Source of the DNA: Pseudomonas brassicacearum subsp. neoaurantiaca
Lineage (GTDB): Bacteria > Pseudomonadota > Gammaproteobacteria > Pseudomonadales > Pseudomonadaceae
Assembly: GCF_013608025.1 (NCBI RefSeq)
Contig: NZ_VDLV01000033.1
Location: forward strand, 1 to 64,000
DNA length: 64,000 bases
Reading direction: 5' to 3'
Shown one piece after another: positions 40,424-50,747 of the stretch (positions within the stretch are counted from its first letter, which is position 1; every line of letters starts with the position of its first letter). Both the position numbers and the translations under genes were made by a program. The notes under the pieces were generated by a model, which saw only the letters and a program-made list of their open reading frames with translations, was not told the DNA's origin and did not search any database.

Positions 40424-42690
40424 CCCCCGACCAGATGCGCGATGCCTCGTTGCTGGAGCTGTTCAGCCTGGAAGCCGAAGCCCAGACCCAAGTGCTGAGC
40501 GCCGGTTTGCTGGCCTTGGAGCGCGATCCGACCCAGGCCGATCACCTGGAGTCGTGCATGCGTGCGGCCCATTCGCTCAAGGGCGCGGCGCGAATCGTCG
40601 GGGTCGATGCCGGCGTCAGCGTGGCCCATGTGATGGAAGATTGCCTGGTCAGCGCCCAGGAGCGGCGGCTGGTCTTGCGCGCCGAGCATATCGACGCGCT
40701 GCTGCAGGGCACGGACTTGCTGACGCGTATTGCGACCCCCGGCAACAGCGTCACCGGCGAGGACATCGAGGCCTATGTCGCGCTGTTGGGGCGTTTGCTG
40801 GACCCGTCCGCAGCACCGGCGCCAGCCCCGACCGTCACAGCGCCTGCGGTCGAGATGCCCGCCGAACCCCTGCGTATCGAAGAGCCCGAGCCTACGCCTG
40901 TGGAGCCCTTTGAACCGACCGCCAAGAAAAAACGCACCACCGAAGGTGGCGAGCGCGTCTTGCGCGTCACGGCCGGACGCCTCAACAGCCTGCTGGATCT
41001 GTCGAGCAAATCCCTCGTTGAAACCCAGCGCCTCAAGCCCTGGCTGGCGACGATGCAGCGGATCAGACGCCAGCAGAGCAATGGCCTGCGCGCCCTCGAA
41101 GACCTGAACGTGCATCTCAAGGATCACGCGCTGAGCCTGCAGGCCCAGGAAGCCCTCAACGATGCGCGGCGGCTGCTGGCCGAGACCCAGCAGATGCTCG
41201 CGCAGAAGACCGCTGAGCTGGATGAGTTCGCCTGGCAGGCCAGCCAGCGGGCGCAAGTCCTTTACGACACGGCACTGGCCTGTCGCATGCGACCGTTTGC
41301 CGATGTGCTTGCGGGGCAGGCGCGGATGGTCCGGGACTTGGGTCGCAGCCTGGGTAAACAGGTGCGCCTGGAAATCGAAGGCGAGAAAACCCAGGTCGAT
41401 CGCGACGTCCTGGAAAAACTCGAGGCGCCGCTGACCCACCTGCTGCGCAACGCCGTCGACCACGGCATCGAGATGCCCGAGCAACGGGTGCTGGCAGGCA
41501 AGCCCGCCGAAGGCTTGATTCGCCTGCGCGCCTCCCATCAGGCCGGCCTGTTGGTGCTGGAGCTGGCGGATGATGGCGCTGGCGTGGACCTGGAGCGGGT
41601 GCGACGCACGATTGTCGAGCGCGGGCTTTCGCCCGAGCAGACCGCCGCCAGCCTGAGTGAAGAGGAACTGTTGACCTTCCTCTTTCTGCCGGGCTTCAGC
41701 CTGCGGGACAAGGTCACCGAAGTGTCCGGGCGCGGTGTCGGCCTGGATGCGGTCCAGCATATGGTCCGTCAGTTACGCGGAGCGGTGGTGTTGGAGCAGA
41801 CGGCGGGCGCCGGCAGTCGTTTTCACCTGGAAGTGCCGCTGACGCTGTCGGTGGTGCGCAGCCTGGTGGTAGAAGTCGGCGGAGAAGCCTATGCGTTTCC
41901 CTTGGCCCATATCGAGCGCATGTGCGACCTCGCACCGCAAGACATCGTCCAGGTCGAAGGCCGCCAGCACTTCTGGCATGAAGGTCGCCATGTTGGGCTG
42001 GTGGCCGCCACGCAATTGCTCAATCGCCCGGTGACGCCCAACAACGGCCAGGTCCTCAAGGTCGTGGTGATCCGCGAGCGTGAGGTCATTTATGGCGTGG
42101 CAGTGGAGCGGTTCATCGGCGAGCGGACGCTGGTGGTCTTGCCATTGGACGAGCGCCTGGGCAAGGTCCAGGACATTTCCGCCGGCGCCTTGCTCGACGA
42201 CGGCTCGGTGGTACTGATTGTCGATGTCGAAGACCTGCTGCGCTCGGTGGACAAGCTGCTCGATACCGGGCGACTGGAGCGCATCGCCCGGCAGAACGAA
42301 GCCCAGGCCCCACGCAAGCGGATCCTGGTGGTCGATGACTCCCTCACGGTGCGAGAGCTGGAGCGCAAGCTGCTGCTCAATCGCGGCTATGACGTGGCAG
42401 TGGCCGTGGACGGCATGGACGGCTGGAACGCGTTGCGCTCGGAGGATTTCGACTTGCTGATAACCGACATCGACATGCCGCGCATGGACGGAATCGAACT
42501 CGTGTCGTTGCTGCGGCGCGACAATCGTCTGCAATCGCTGCCGGTGATGGTGGTTTCCTACAAGGATCGCGAGGAAGACCGCCGCCGTGGCCTGGACGCC
42601 GGGGCCGACTATTATCTAGCCAAGGCGAGTTTCCATGACGACGCCTTGCTCGACGCCGTGGTCGAATTGATCGGAGGAGCACGCGCTTGA
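40420..42690 (+). CDS. wspE: hybrid histidine kinase WspE (CheA-type with receiver)
   Basis: A 756-residue CheA-like kinase that phosphorylates WspR (activation) and WspF (feedback). Domains: HPt with phospho-His51 (AAHSLKGAARIVG), a variable proline/glutamate linker (about 125-175), dimerisation, HATPase (N box HLLRNAVDHGIE, G1 DDGAGVDLERV, G2 GRGVGLDAV), CheW-like regulatory domain, and a C-terminal receiver with phospho-acceptor Asp683 (LLITDIDMPRMDG). All catalytic marks look intact. Overlaps wspD and wspF by 4 nt. Confidence 0.96.
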   Translation: MTPDQMRDASLLELFSLEAEAQTQVLSAGLLALERDPTQADHLESCMRAAHSLKGAARIVGVDAGVSVAHVMEDCLVSAQERRLVLRAEHIDALLQGTDLLTRIATPGNSVTGEDIEAYVALLGRLLDPSAAPAPAPTVTAPAVEMPAEPLRIEEPEPTPVEPFEPTAKKKRTTEGGERVLRVTAGRLNSLLDLSSKSLVETQRLKPWLATMQRIRRQQSNGLRALEDLNVHLKDHALSLQAQEALNDARRLLAETQQMLAQKTAELDEFAWQASQRAQVLYDTALACRMRPFADVLAGQARMVRDLGRSLGKQVRLEIEGEKTQVDRDVLEKLEAPLTHLLRNAVDHGIEMPEQRVLAGKPAEGLIRLRASHQAGLLVLELADDGAGVDLERVRRTIVERGLSPEQTAASLSEEELLTFLFLPGFSLRDKVTEVSGRGVGLDAVQHMVRQLRGAVVLEQTAGAGSRFHLEVPLTLSVVRSLVVEVGGEAYAFPLAHIERMCDLAPQDIVQVEGRQHFWHEGRHVGLVAATQLLNRPVTPNNGQVLKVVVIREREVIYGVAVERFIGERTLVVLPLDERLGKVQDISAGALLDDGSVVLIVDVEDLLRSVDKLLDTGRLERIARQNEAQAPRKRILVVDDSLTVRELERKLLLNRGYDVAVAVDGMDGWNALRSEDFDLLITDIDMPRMDGIELVSLLRRDNRLQSLPVMVVSYKDREEDRRRGLDAGADYYLAKASFHDDALLDAVVELIGGARA

Positions 42691-43697
42691 AGATCGCCAT
42701 CGTCAATGACATGCCCCTGGCGGTCGAGGCCCTGCGTCGTGCGCTGGCGTTCGAGCCCGCGCATCAGTTGGTCTGGGTTGCCGCCAACGGCGCCGAGGCC
42801 GTGCAGCGTTGCCACGAATACACGCCGGACCTGATCCTGATGGACCTGTTCATGCCGATCATGGATGGCATCGAGGCGACCCGGCGGATCATGGCCGACA
42901 CGCCATGCGCCATTGTGATCGTCACCGGCGACAGCCAGCAGAACGTCCATCGCGTGTTCGAGGCCATGGGGCACGGCGCTCTGGACGTGGTCGATACCCC
43001 GGCCCTGGGCGTCGGCAGGCCCGAGGAGGCCGCGGCACCGCTGCTGCGCAAGATCGCCAACATCGGCTGGCTGATCGGCGAGCGCGGCAATCGCGAGCGC
43101 GCCGCGCCGGCCGCGCAACGGGCGTCGGTGTCACGCAAGAGCCTGGTGGCGATCGGCTCGTCGGCCGGCGGTCCGGCTGCGCTGGAAATACTTCTCAAGG
43201 GGTTGCCACGCGACTTCGCGCCGGCGATCGTGCTGGTCCAGCATGTGGACGAAGTGTTCGCCGCCGGCATGGCCGAATGGCTCAGCGGTGTGTCGGGGCT
43301 CAACGTCCGCCTGGCTCGCCAGGGCGAGACGCCGCAAGGCGGCACGGTGTTGTTGGCCGGGACCAATCATCATTTGCGCCTGTTGAAAAATGGCACGCTG
43401 GCCTACACCGCCGAGCCAGTCAATGAGATATATCGGCCTTCCATCGATGTGTTTTTCGAGAGTGTCGCCAACTTCTGGAGCGGTGATGCGGTGGGCGTCT
43501 TGCTCACCGGTATGGGCCGCGACGGTGCGCAAGGGCTTAAACTCATGCGTCAGCAGGGCTGCGTGACCATCGCCCAGGATCAGCAGAGCAGCGCAGTATA
43601 TGGCATGCCCAAGGCAGCGGCGGCGATCGACGCGGCTGCGCAGATCCTGGCGCTGGATAAAATAGCGCCACGCTTGGTGGAGATTTTCACCCAATGA
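42687..43697 (+). CDS. wspF: CheB-type methylesterase WspF
   Basis: A 336-residue response-regulator methylesterase that demethylates WspA and so damps the system. Receiver with Asp53 (LILMDLFMPIMDG), linker, and CheB domain with Ser159 (GSSAGG), His186 (LVQHVD) and the Asp of GMGRDG. The start is an unusual TTG at 42687, inside TTGA overlapping the wspE stop, with GGAGGAG upstream; the protein begins M(L)KIAIVNDMP, as in the family. In other Pseudomonas, loss of WspF locks WspR on and gives wrinkly colonies. Confidence 0.95.
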   Translation: MKIAIVNDMPLAVEALRRALAFEPAHQLVWVAANGAEAVQRCHEYTPDLILMDLFMPIMDGIEATRRIMADTPCAIVIVTGDSQQNVHRVFEAMGHGALDVVDTPALGVGRPEEAAAPLLRKIANIGWLIGERGNRERAAPAAQRASVSRKSLVAIGSSAGGPAALEILLKGLPRDFAPAIVLVQHVDEVFAAGMAEWLSGVSGLNVRLARQGETPQGGTVLLAGTNHHLRLLKNGTLAYTAEPVNEIYRPSIDVFFESVANFWSGDAVGVLLTGMGRDGAQGLKLMRQQGCVTIAQDQQSSAVYGMPKAAAAIDAAAQILALDKIAPRLVEIFTQ

Positions 43698-43742
43698 CCA
43701 ACCCCCGCTACCTAGGCCCAGGCAGTATTCAGGTGAGCTCCC

Positions 43743-44744
43743 ATGAATGATTTACAGCTCGACGATTTCAAGCGCGATGAGAATGCCGCCATGGTTCTGC
43801 TCGTCGACGACCAGGCGATGATCGGCGAGGCGGTGCGGCGCGGGCTGTCGAACGAACAGAACATCGATTTCCACTTCTGCTCCGACCCGCACCAGGCCAT
43901 CGCCCAGGCCGTGCGCATCAAGCCGACGGTGATTCTCCAGGACCTGGTGATGCCAGGCCTCGACGGCCTGAGCCTGGTGCGCGAGTACCGCAGCCATCCG
44001 GCGACCCGTGACATTCCGATCATCGTCCTGTCCACCAAGGAGGACCCGTTGATCAAGAGCGCGGCGTTCGCCGCCGGGGCCAATGATTACCTGGTCAAGT
44101 TGCCGGACAACATCGAACTGGTGGCGCGCATTCGCTATCACTCGCGCTCCTACAGGATGCTGTTGCAGCGCGACGCGGCCTTTCGCGCGCTGCGGGTCAG
44201 CCAGCAGCAGCTGCTCGACGCCAACCTGGTGCTGCAACGGCTGATGAACTCCGATGGCTTGACCGGACTGTCGAACCGCCGGCACTTCGATGAATACCTG
44301 GAGCTGGAGTGGAGAAGGGCACTGCGGGACCAGTCTCAACTGTCGTTGTTGATGATCGACGTGGATTACTTCAAGTCCTACAACGACAACTTCGGCCACC
44401 TCGACGGTGATGAAGCCCTGCGCAAGGTCGCCACGGCGATCCGCGATTCGTGCAGCCGGCCTTCCGACCTGCCGGCCCGCTATGGCGGCGAGGAATTCGC
44501 GCTGGTCTTGCCCGGCACCTCGCCTGGCGGTGCCCGGCTGATGGCCGAAAAGCTGCGCCAGAGCGTCGTCGCCCTGAAGATCCCCCACAGCACGCCTGAC
44601 GGAGGCGAGAACCTGACCATCAGCATCGGCGTCTCGACCTTCACCCCGCAGCAGGGCAGTGATTGCCGCGAGTTGATCTCCGCGGCGGACAAGGGGCTGT
44701 ACATGGCCAAGCACAACGGGCGCAATCAGGTTGGAGTCGAATAA
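43743..44744 (+). CDS. wspR: diguanylate cyclase response regulator WspR
   Basis: A 333-residue output protein of the Wsp system that makes c-di-GMP when phosphorylated. Receiver with Asp67 (VILQDLVMPGLDG), a helical stalk, and a GGDEF domain with active site RYGGEEF (GGEEF at 248-252) and a complete inhibitory I-site RPSD (239-242, five residues before GGEEF). It is therefore expected to be active and feedback-controlled. It lies 45 nt after wspF and ends the operon. Confidence 0.96.
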   Translation: MNDLQLDDFKRDENAAMVLLVDDQAMIGEAVRRGLSNEQNIDFHFCSDPHQAIAQAVRIKPTVILQDLVMPGLDGLSLVREYRSHPATRDIPIIVLSTKEDPLIKSAAFAAGANDYLVKLPDNIELVARIRYHSRSYRMLLQRDAAFRALRVSQQQLLDANLVLQRLMNSDGLTGLSNRRHFDEYLELEWRRALRDQSQLSLLMIDVDYFKSYNDNFGHLDGDEALRKVATAIRDSCSRPSDLPARYGGEEFALVLPGTSPGGARLMAEKLRQSVVALKIPHSTPDGGENLTISIGVSTFTPQQGSDCRELISAADKGLYMAKHNGRNQVGVE

Positions 44745-44764
44745 GCCTCTGCGAAATGGCTTTT

Positions 44765-44893
44765 GTGGCGAGGGAGCTTGCTCCCGCTGGGGCGCGCAGC
44801 GGCCCTGAAACCAGTTGGCTCGGTGTGTCAGGTTGATTGAGGGAGCCGTTTTGGGCTGCTGCGCAACCCAGCGGGAGCAAGCTCCCTCGCCAC
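44765..44893. repeat. REPIN, family B-I
   Basis: Inverted arms GTGGCGAGGGAGCTTGCTCC and GGAGCAAGCTCCCTCGCCAC, between wspR and prfB. Confidence 0.9.
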
Positions 44894-44973
44894 AGTGGCA
44901 GTGTTGAACCATGCCACTGGGTTTCATTCCCCCTAAAGCCGCCAGGCGGGCTGCCGCTGGCGCTTGATTACGT

Positions 44974-44979
44974 TATACT
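44974..44979 (+). promoter_or_regulatory. -10 element of prfB promoter
   Basis: TATACT 40 nt before the prfB ATG; a weak CTGCCG is at -35 with 17-nt spacing. Confidence 0.45.
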
Positions 44980-45018
44980 CGCCGGCTTTCAAAAGTTCGC
45001 CAACGAGTGCTGCCCGCC

Positions 45019-46114
45019 ATGGAAATCAACCCGATCCTGAACACCATCAAGGACCTGTCCGAGCGCTCCGAAACTATTCGGGGGTATCTTTGACTACGAT
45101 CAAAAGCATGAGCGCCTGACCGAAGTCAATCGCGAGCTTGAAGATCCGAATGTCTGGAACAACCCTTCGTACGCCCAGGAGCTGGGCCGCGAGCGTTCTG
45201 CGCTGGCGCAGATCGTCGAGACCCTGGACGAATTGTCCAGTGGCCTGGCCGATTGCCGCGACCTGCTGGACATGGCCGTCGAAGAGAACGACGAAGGCGC
45301 GGTCGGCGATGTCGTCGCCGAGCTGACGCGCCTGGACGAGAACCTCGCCAAGCTGGAATTCCGTCGCATGTTCAGCGGCGAGATGGACATGAACAACGCC
45401 TACCTGGACATCCAGGCCGGTTCCGGCGGCACCGAGGCCCAGGACTGGGCCAACATCCTGCTGCGCATGTACCTGCGCTGGGCCGACAAACGCGGTTTCG
45501 ACGCGACCATCATGGAGCTGTCGGCCGGCGAAGTCGCCGGGATCAAGGGCGCCACCGTGCACATCAAGGGTGAATACGCCTTTGGCTGGCTGCGGACCGA
45601 GATCGGCGTGCACCGCCTGGTGCGCAAGAGCCCGTTCGACTCCGGCAACCGTCGTCACACCTCGTTCTCGGCGGTATTCGTCTCGCCGGAAATCGATGAC
45701 AACATCGAGATCGAGATCAACCCGGCCGACCTGCGCATCGACACCTACCGTTCCTCCGGGGCCGGTGGCCAGCACGTCAACACCACCGACTCGGCCGTGC
45801 GGATTACCCACGTACCGACCAACACCGTGGTGAGTTGCCAGAACGAACGTTCCCAGCACGCGAACAAAGACACCGCGATGAAGATGCTGCGGGCCCGCTT
45901 GTACGAGCAGGAAGTGCAGAAGCGCAACGCCGCGTCCCAGGCCCTGGAAGACACCAAGTCCGACATCGGCTGGGGTCACCAGATCCGCTCGTACGTGCTC
46001 GACGCCTCGCGGATCAAGGACCTGCGTACCAGCATCGAACGCAGCGACTGCGACAAAGTGCTCGACGGCGACATCGATGAATACCTGATCGCCAGCCTCA
46101 AGCAAGGGCTGTAA
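45019..46114 (+). CDS. prfB: peptide chain release factor 2 (RF2), programmed +1 frameshift
   Basis: RF2 ends translation at UGA and UAA. The gene is in two frames: bases 45019-45090 (24 codons, MEINPILNTIKDLSERSETI...) run into TGA at 45091, and the rest is read after a +1 shift from 45092 (DYDQKHERLTEVN...), giving 364 residues. Joined, it has the codon-recognition tripeptide SPF (KSPFDSG) and the catalytic GGQ (SSGAGGQHVNTTDS). The shift is the known RF2 autoregulation: low RF2 makes the ribosome pause at UGA and slip. lysS follows, as in many proteobacteria. Confidence 0.97.
45081..45095 (+). promoter_or_regulatory. RF2 programmed +1 frameshift site
   Basis: GGGGGTATCTTTGAC: a Shine-Dalgarno-like GGGGG, the slippery CTT, and in-frame TGA followed by C, almost identical to the E. 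coli prfB site. Confidence 0.96.
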
Positions 46115-46131
46115 CGCGACACCCACGCGGT

Positions 46132-46166
46132 GGGCAGGCACGCTTGCACGCAAGCGAGGCCTGCCC
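46132..46166 (+). promoter_or_regulatory. stable hairpin between prfB and lysS
   Basis: GGGCAGGC and CGCTTGC pair with GCAAGCG and GCCTGCCC, with a 2-nt apical gap and 1-nt mismatches: about 15 bp in all. No T run follows, so it is more likely an RNA processing or stability element than a terminator. Confidence 0.5.
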
Positions 46167-46221
46167 GCAAACTCCGGCCCGGGGCCGGGGGCAACGAACC
46201 TGTGATGGAAACCTTAAAGAC

Positions 46222-47724
<1,503 letters not shown>

Positions 47725-47735
47725 GTGTTTCAAAT

Positions 47736-47764
47736 AAAAAGCCGCCTCGATGGGCGGCTTTTTA
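47736..47764 (+). terminator. intrinsic terminator of prfB-lysS
   Basis: AAAAAGCCGCC tcgat GGGCGGCTTTTTA, 12 nt after the lysS stop. Confidence 0.92.
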
Positions 47765-47825
47765 TTGCCTGTCTGGTACAAACGTATCAATTGGTTACTT
47801 CTGAAATAGCGAGGAAAGACCTGTC

Positions 47826-48542
47826 GTGAATCGTGCAATGGCTCAAGAAGGTGCAGCGGGCGTCGCCACTGCTGTGGCTGAAAGTGTTCAGTACCAAGGT
47901 CGCAAGGCCAGCCGACAGGGCAGTGAACAGCGCCGCCAGAAGATTCTCGACGCGGCCATGCGCATTGTCGTGCGCGATGGCGTGCGGGCGGTGCGACACC
48001 GCGCGGTGGCCGCCGAAGCGGGTGTGCCGCTGTCGGCCACCACGTATTACTTCAAGGATATCGACGACCTGCTCACCGATACCTTCGCCCAATACGTGGA
48101 GCGTAGCGCGGCCTTCATGGCCAAGTTGTGGGCCAATAACGAGGGCTTGCTGCGCGAGATGGTGGCTTATGGGGACGGCAGCGCCGCGTCGCGCTCGCAA
48201 CTGGCCGACGATATCGCGCGGATGACCGCTGATTACGTGCAGCATCAACTGCAGAGCCGTCGCGACTACCTGATGGCCGAACAAGCGTTCCGCCAGGAAG
48301 CCTTGCTCAACCCGCGATTGGCGCTGCTGGTACGCTCCCATCAGCAAATTCTCTTGCATGGCACGTGTCAGTTTTTCCAGGTTCTGGGCTCGCGCGAGCC
48401 GCAACAGGATGCCAAAGTGTTGACGGCGATTATCGGACGGATGGAATATCAGGGCTTGCTCAATGGCGCCGAGCCGGTAGCCGAAGATGACATGCTCGGC
48501 ATCCTGACCCGCTACATGCACTTGGTATTGGCGTCGGTGTAG
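47826..48542 (+). CDS. TetR family transcriptional regulator
   Basis: A 238-residue TetR-type repressor. The helix-turn-helix lies at about residues 40-85 (RRQKILDAAMRIVVRDGVRAVRHRAVAAEAGVPLSATTYYF in parts) and the effector domain follows. The start is a GTG at 47826 or the ATG at 47838, four codons on; neither has an obvious strong ribosome site. The same regulator gene is found after lysS in P. aeruginosa (from memory), but I know of no assigned target. A REPIN separates it from the next lipoprotein gene. Confidence 0.88.
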   Translation: MNRAMAQEGAAGVATAVAESVQYQGRKASRQGSEQRRQKILDAAMRIVVRDGVRAVRHRAVAAEAGVPLSATTYYFKDIDDLLTDTFAQYVERSAAFMAKLWANNEGLLREMVAYGDGSAASRSQLADDIARMTADYVQHQLQSRRDYLMAEQAFRQEALLNPRLALLVRSHQQILLHGTCQFFQVLGSREPQQDAKVLTAIIGRMEYQGLLNGAEPVAEDDMLGILTRYMHLVLASV

Positions 48543-48567
48543 CCTCGATGGGTTCACCGCAGCCGTT

Positions 48568-48713
48568 GTGGCGAGGGGATTTATCCCCGCTGGGCTACGA
48601 AGCAGCCCCAAAACCAGCCAACTCGGTACATCTGGCTAACTGAGCTGACTGCAAAGGGGGCTGCTCCGCAGCCTAGCGGGGCGGTGCGACGTTTCGCTAA
48701 ATCCCCTCGCCAC
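48568..48713. repeat. REPIN, family B-II
   Basis: Inverted arms GTGGCGAGGGGATTTATCCC and AAATCCCCTCGCCAC, with the right-arm variant GCGGTGCGACGTTTCGC also seen in the copy at 6788. Confidence 0.9.
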
Positions 48714-48731
48714 AAACCATAGGGAGTTCCA

Positions 48732-49286
48732 ATGAAAGCCTGGCGTGCCGTTGTCCTGGCCGTGTCGTTGCTGCTGCTCAGCGGTTGCCTGGTGTCGTTC
48801 AAGGCGCCATTGCCCGACAGCGAAGCCGCGCCCAAGGGCCTGCTCGGCCACTGGACCAGCACCAACGCCTGGGGCGAACCGTTGAACCTGGAACTGACGA
48901 AGGTCGGCAAGCACCGCTACCAGGCCATCAGTTACTTCAGGGCCAGGCCCCAGGAGCGCGAAGCCATTCCCCTGACGGTCTCTCGCCACGGTAGCCGCTG
49001 GTACCTGTCGGCGAAGGTGCCGGCCCGGTTTGGCGGGCATTTCGTCATCGCCGGTTTCGAACTGACCGACAAGCAGGAACTGGTGGTCTACAACCTGGAC
49101 ATGGAACAGATCAACCAGGCCATCGGCCAGAAGCTCCTCAGCGGCCAGCCGAACCCGAGCGAAGAGGGCGATGGCGTGCTGGTGGACAGCGAAATGAGCA
49201 AGGTTTTCAGCTACCTCGATGACCCGGCCAATTCCGACGTGTTCTCGGAAGCCGTGCGCTACCAGCGACTGGCCAAATCCCAATAA
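48732..49286 (+). CDS. hypothetical lipoprotein
   Basis: A 184-residue precursor with a clear lipoprotein signal (MKAWRAVVLAVSLLLLSGC, Cys19). The mature part is beta-rich in appearance (GLLGHWTSTNAWGEPLNLELTKVGKHRYQ), reminiscent of small lipocalin-like lipoproteins, but I do not recognise a family. GGGAG precedes the ATG. It lies 36 nt upstream of the DUF1704 gene on the same strand, so the two may be expressed together. Confidence 0.8.
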   Translation: MKAWRAVVLAVSLLLLSGCLVSFKAPLPDSEAAPKGLLGHWTSTNAWGEPLNLELTKVGKHRYQAISYFRARPQEREAIPLTVSRHGSRWYLSAKVPARFGGHFVIAGFELTDKQELVVYNLDMEQINQAIGQKLLSGQPNPSEEGDGVLVDSEMSKVFSYLDDPANSDVFSEAVRYQRLAKSQ

Positions 49287-49322
49287 CGGTTACAAGCGGA
49301 CGTTTTTTCACAGGAGTTCCGG

Positions 49323-50600
49323 GTGGACGATTACCAGCAGACGATACGCACCTTGTCCGATCGCATTGTGCTGGCGCAGACGCCGATTCGCATTCTCGAC
49401 GCGGTGAAATGGGACGAGAACATCCGCAAGGGGTTTCTCAAGGCCAAGGGCAAGGAACTGCCGGCTGTGGACCGCGATTATTACCTCAACCGACCCCTGT
49501 CGTTCGACTCCAGCAAAGTGAAGCTGGAGTTCCAGAACATCGAGCGCGACATCACTCGCCAGCTTGGGCAGTTCAACCCGGTTGGCCAGATCATGCGCCG
49601 CATGTGCAAGGAATACCGCATGGTGGTGCGCATGCTCGAAGCGCGCGGCACCGAGGATTTCGGGCTGATCTCCCAGGAACTCTATGGCGCGGCGTCCGAC
49701 GCCTTCCACGCTGGCGACCCAACCCTGGCCGACCTGGGCCTGATGCTGTCCGATTACCTGAACAACATCGATGGCCGTGGCGACCTCAAGGACGAGCCCA
49801 AGGTCCTCAGCGCCAAGGAAGCCGTCGGCCTGCTGCAACATCGCCTCAACCGGGTGTTTGGCGAGGCTGAGGAAACCATCCGGGTGTTCGAGTCCGACGG
49901 CATCGTCGCCGATGCGGCGGCGGGCGCCGACTACATCAAGATCCGCACCGACGCGATGTTCAACGAGCGCGACGTCCGGGCGCTGGAAGTCCACGAAGGG
50001 CTGGTGCACGTCGGCACCACCCTCAATGGCTTGAACCAGCCGATCTGCACCTTCCTGTCCAAGGGCCCGCCCTCGTCGACGGTGACCCAGGAGGGCCTGG
50101 CGATCCTCATGGAAATCATCACCTTCGCCTCCTACCCGAGTCGCCTGCGCAAGCTCACCAACCGTACCCGGGCCATTCATATGGTGGAGGAGGGCGCCGA
50201 TTTCCTGCAGGTGTTCGAGTTCTTCCGCGAGCAGGGTTTTGAAATGGCCGAAAGCTACGGCAACGCCAGCCGGGTGTTCCGTGGCTCGGTGCCGACCGGT
50301 CTGCCATTCACCAAAGACTTGTCCTACCTCAAGGGCTTCATCATGGTTTACAACTACATTCAGCTCGCCGTGCGCAAAGGCAAGCTGGAGCAGGTGCCGC
50401 TGCTGTTCTGCGGCAAGACCACCCTGGAGGACATGCGTACATTGCGTCAGTTGGTGGATGAAGGGTTGGTCGTACCGCCCAAGTACCTGCCCGAGCAATT
50501 CCGCGACATGAACGCCCTGTCGGCCTGGATGTGCTTCTCCAACTTCTTGAACCACTTGAGCCTGGATCGGATCGAAGCGGATTATTCGAACATCCTCTAA
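49323..50600 (+). CDS. DUF1704 (QEGLA motif) protein, predicted HExxxH metallopeptidase
   Basis: A 425-residue soluble protein of the DUF1704 family, called 'flavohemoglobin expression-modulating QEGLA motif protein' in annotation. The QEGLA motif is at residues 256-260 (TVTQEGLAILME). It also has His224-Glu225-x-x-x-His229 (EVHEGLVHVGT). The family includes animal MATCAP tyrosine carboxypeptidase, a zinc enzyme with an HExxxH site, so a metallopeptidase role is likely; Glu257 could be the third zinc ligand (inferred). No signal peptide, so cytoplasmic. Start GTG at 49323, with AGGAG 8 nt upstream. Confidence 0.85.
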   Translation: MDDYQQTIRTLSDRIVLAQTPIRILDAVKWDENIRKGFLKAKGKELPAVDRDYYLNRPLSFDSSKVKLEFQNIERDITRQLGQFNPVGQIMRRMCKEYRMVVRMLEARGTEDFGLISQELYGAASDAFHAGDPTLADLGLMLSDYLNNIDGRGDLKDEPKVLSAKEAVGLLQHRLNRVFGEAEETIRVFESDGIVADAAAGADYIKIRTDAMFNERDVRALEVHEGLVHVGTTLNGLNQPICTFLSKGPPSSTVTQEGLAILMEIITFASYPSRLRKLTNRTRAIHMVEEGADFLQVFEFFREQGFEMAESYGNASRVFRGSVPTGLPFTKDLSYLKGFIMVYNYIQLAVRKGKLEQVPLLFCGKTTLEDMRTLRQLVDEGLVVPPKYLPEQFRDMNALSAWMCFSNFLNHLSLDRIEADYSNIL

Positions 50601-50615
50601 TCGCACCACCAATCC

Positions 50616-50708
50616 CTGTGGGAGCGAGCTTGCTCGCGATAGCGACAGGACAGTCAATACAGCTGTGACTGACATACCGCTATCGCGAGCAAGCTCGCTC
50701 CCACAGGG
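50616..50708. repeat. REPIN, family A
   Basis: Inverted arms CTGTGGGAGCGAGCTTGCTC and GAGCAAGCTCGCTCCCACAG; the central loop is about 50 nt. Confidence 0.92.
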
Positions 50709-50747
50709 GACCGTGTTTCAACCTGAGTTTTAGCGAGGCTTCACCGG

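Noticed and set aside
45233..46114. prfB as a shortened or broken gene starting inside
   Set aside because: The shift site and a sensible N-terminus from 45019 show the normal frameshifted gene.
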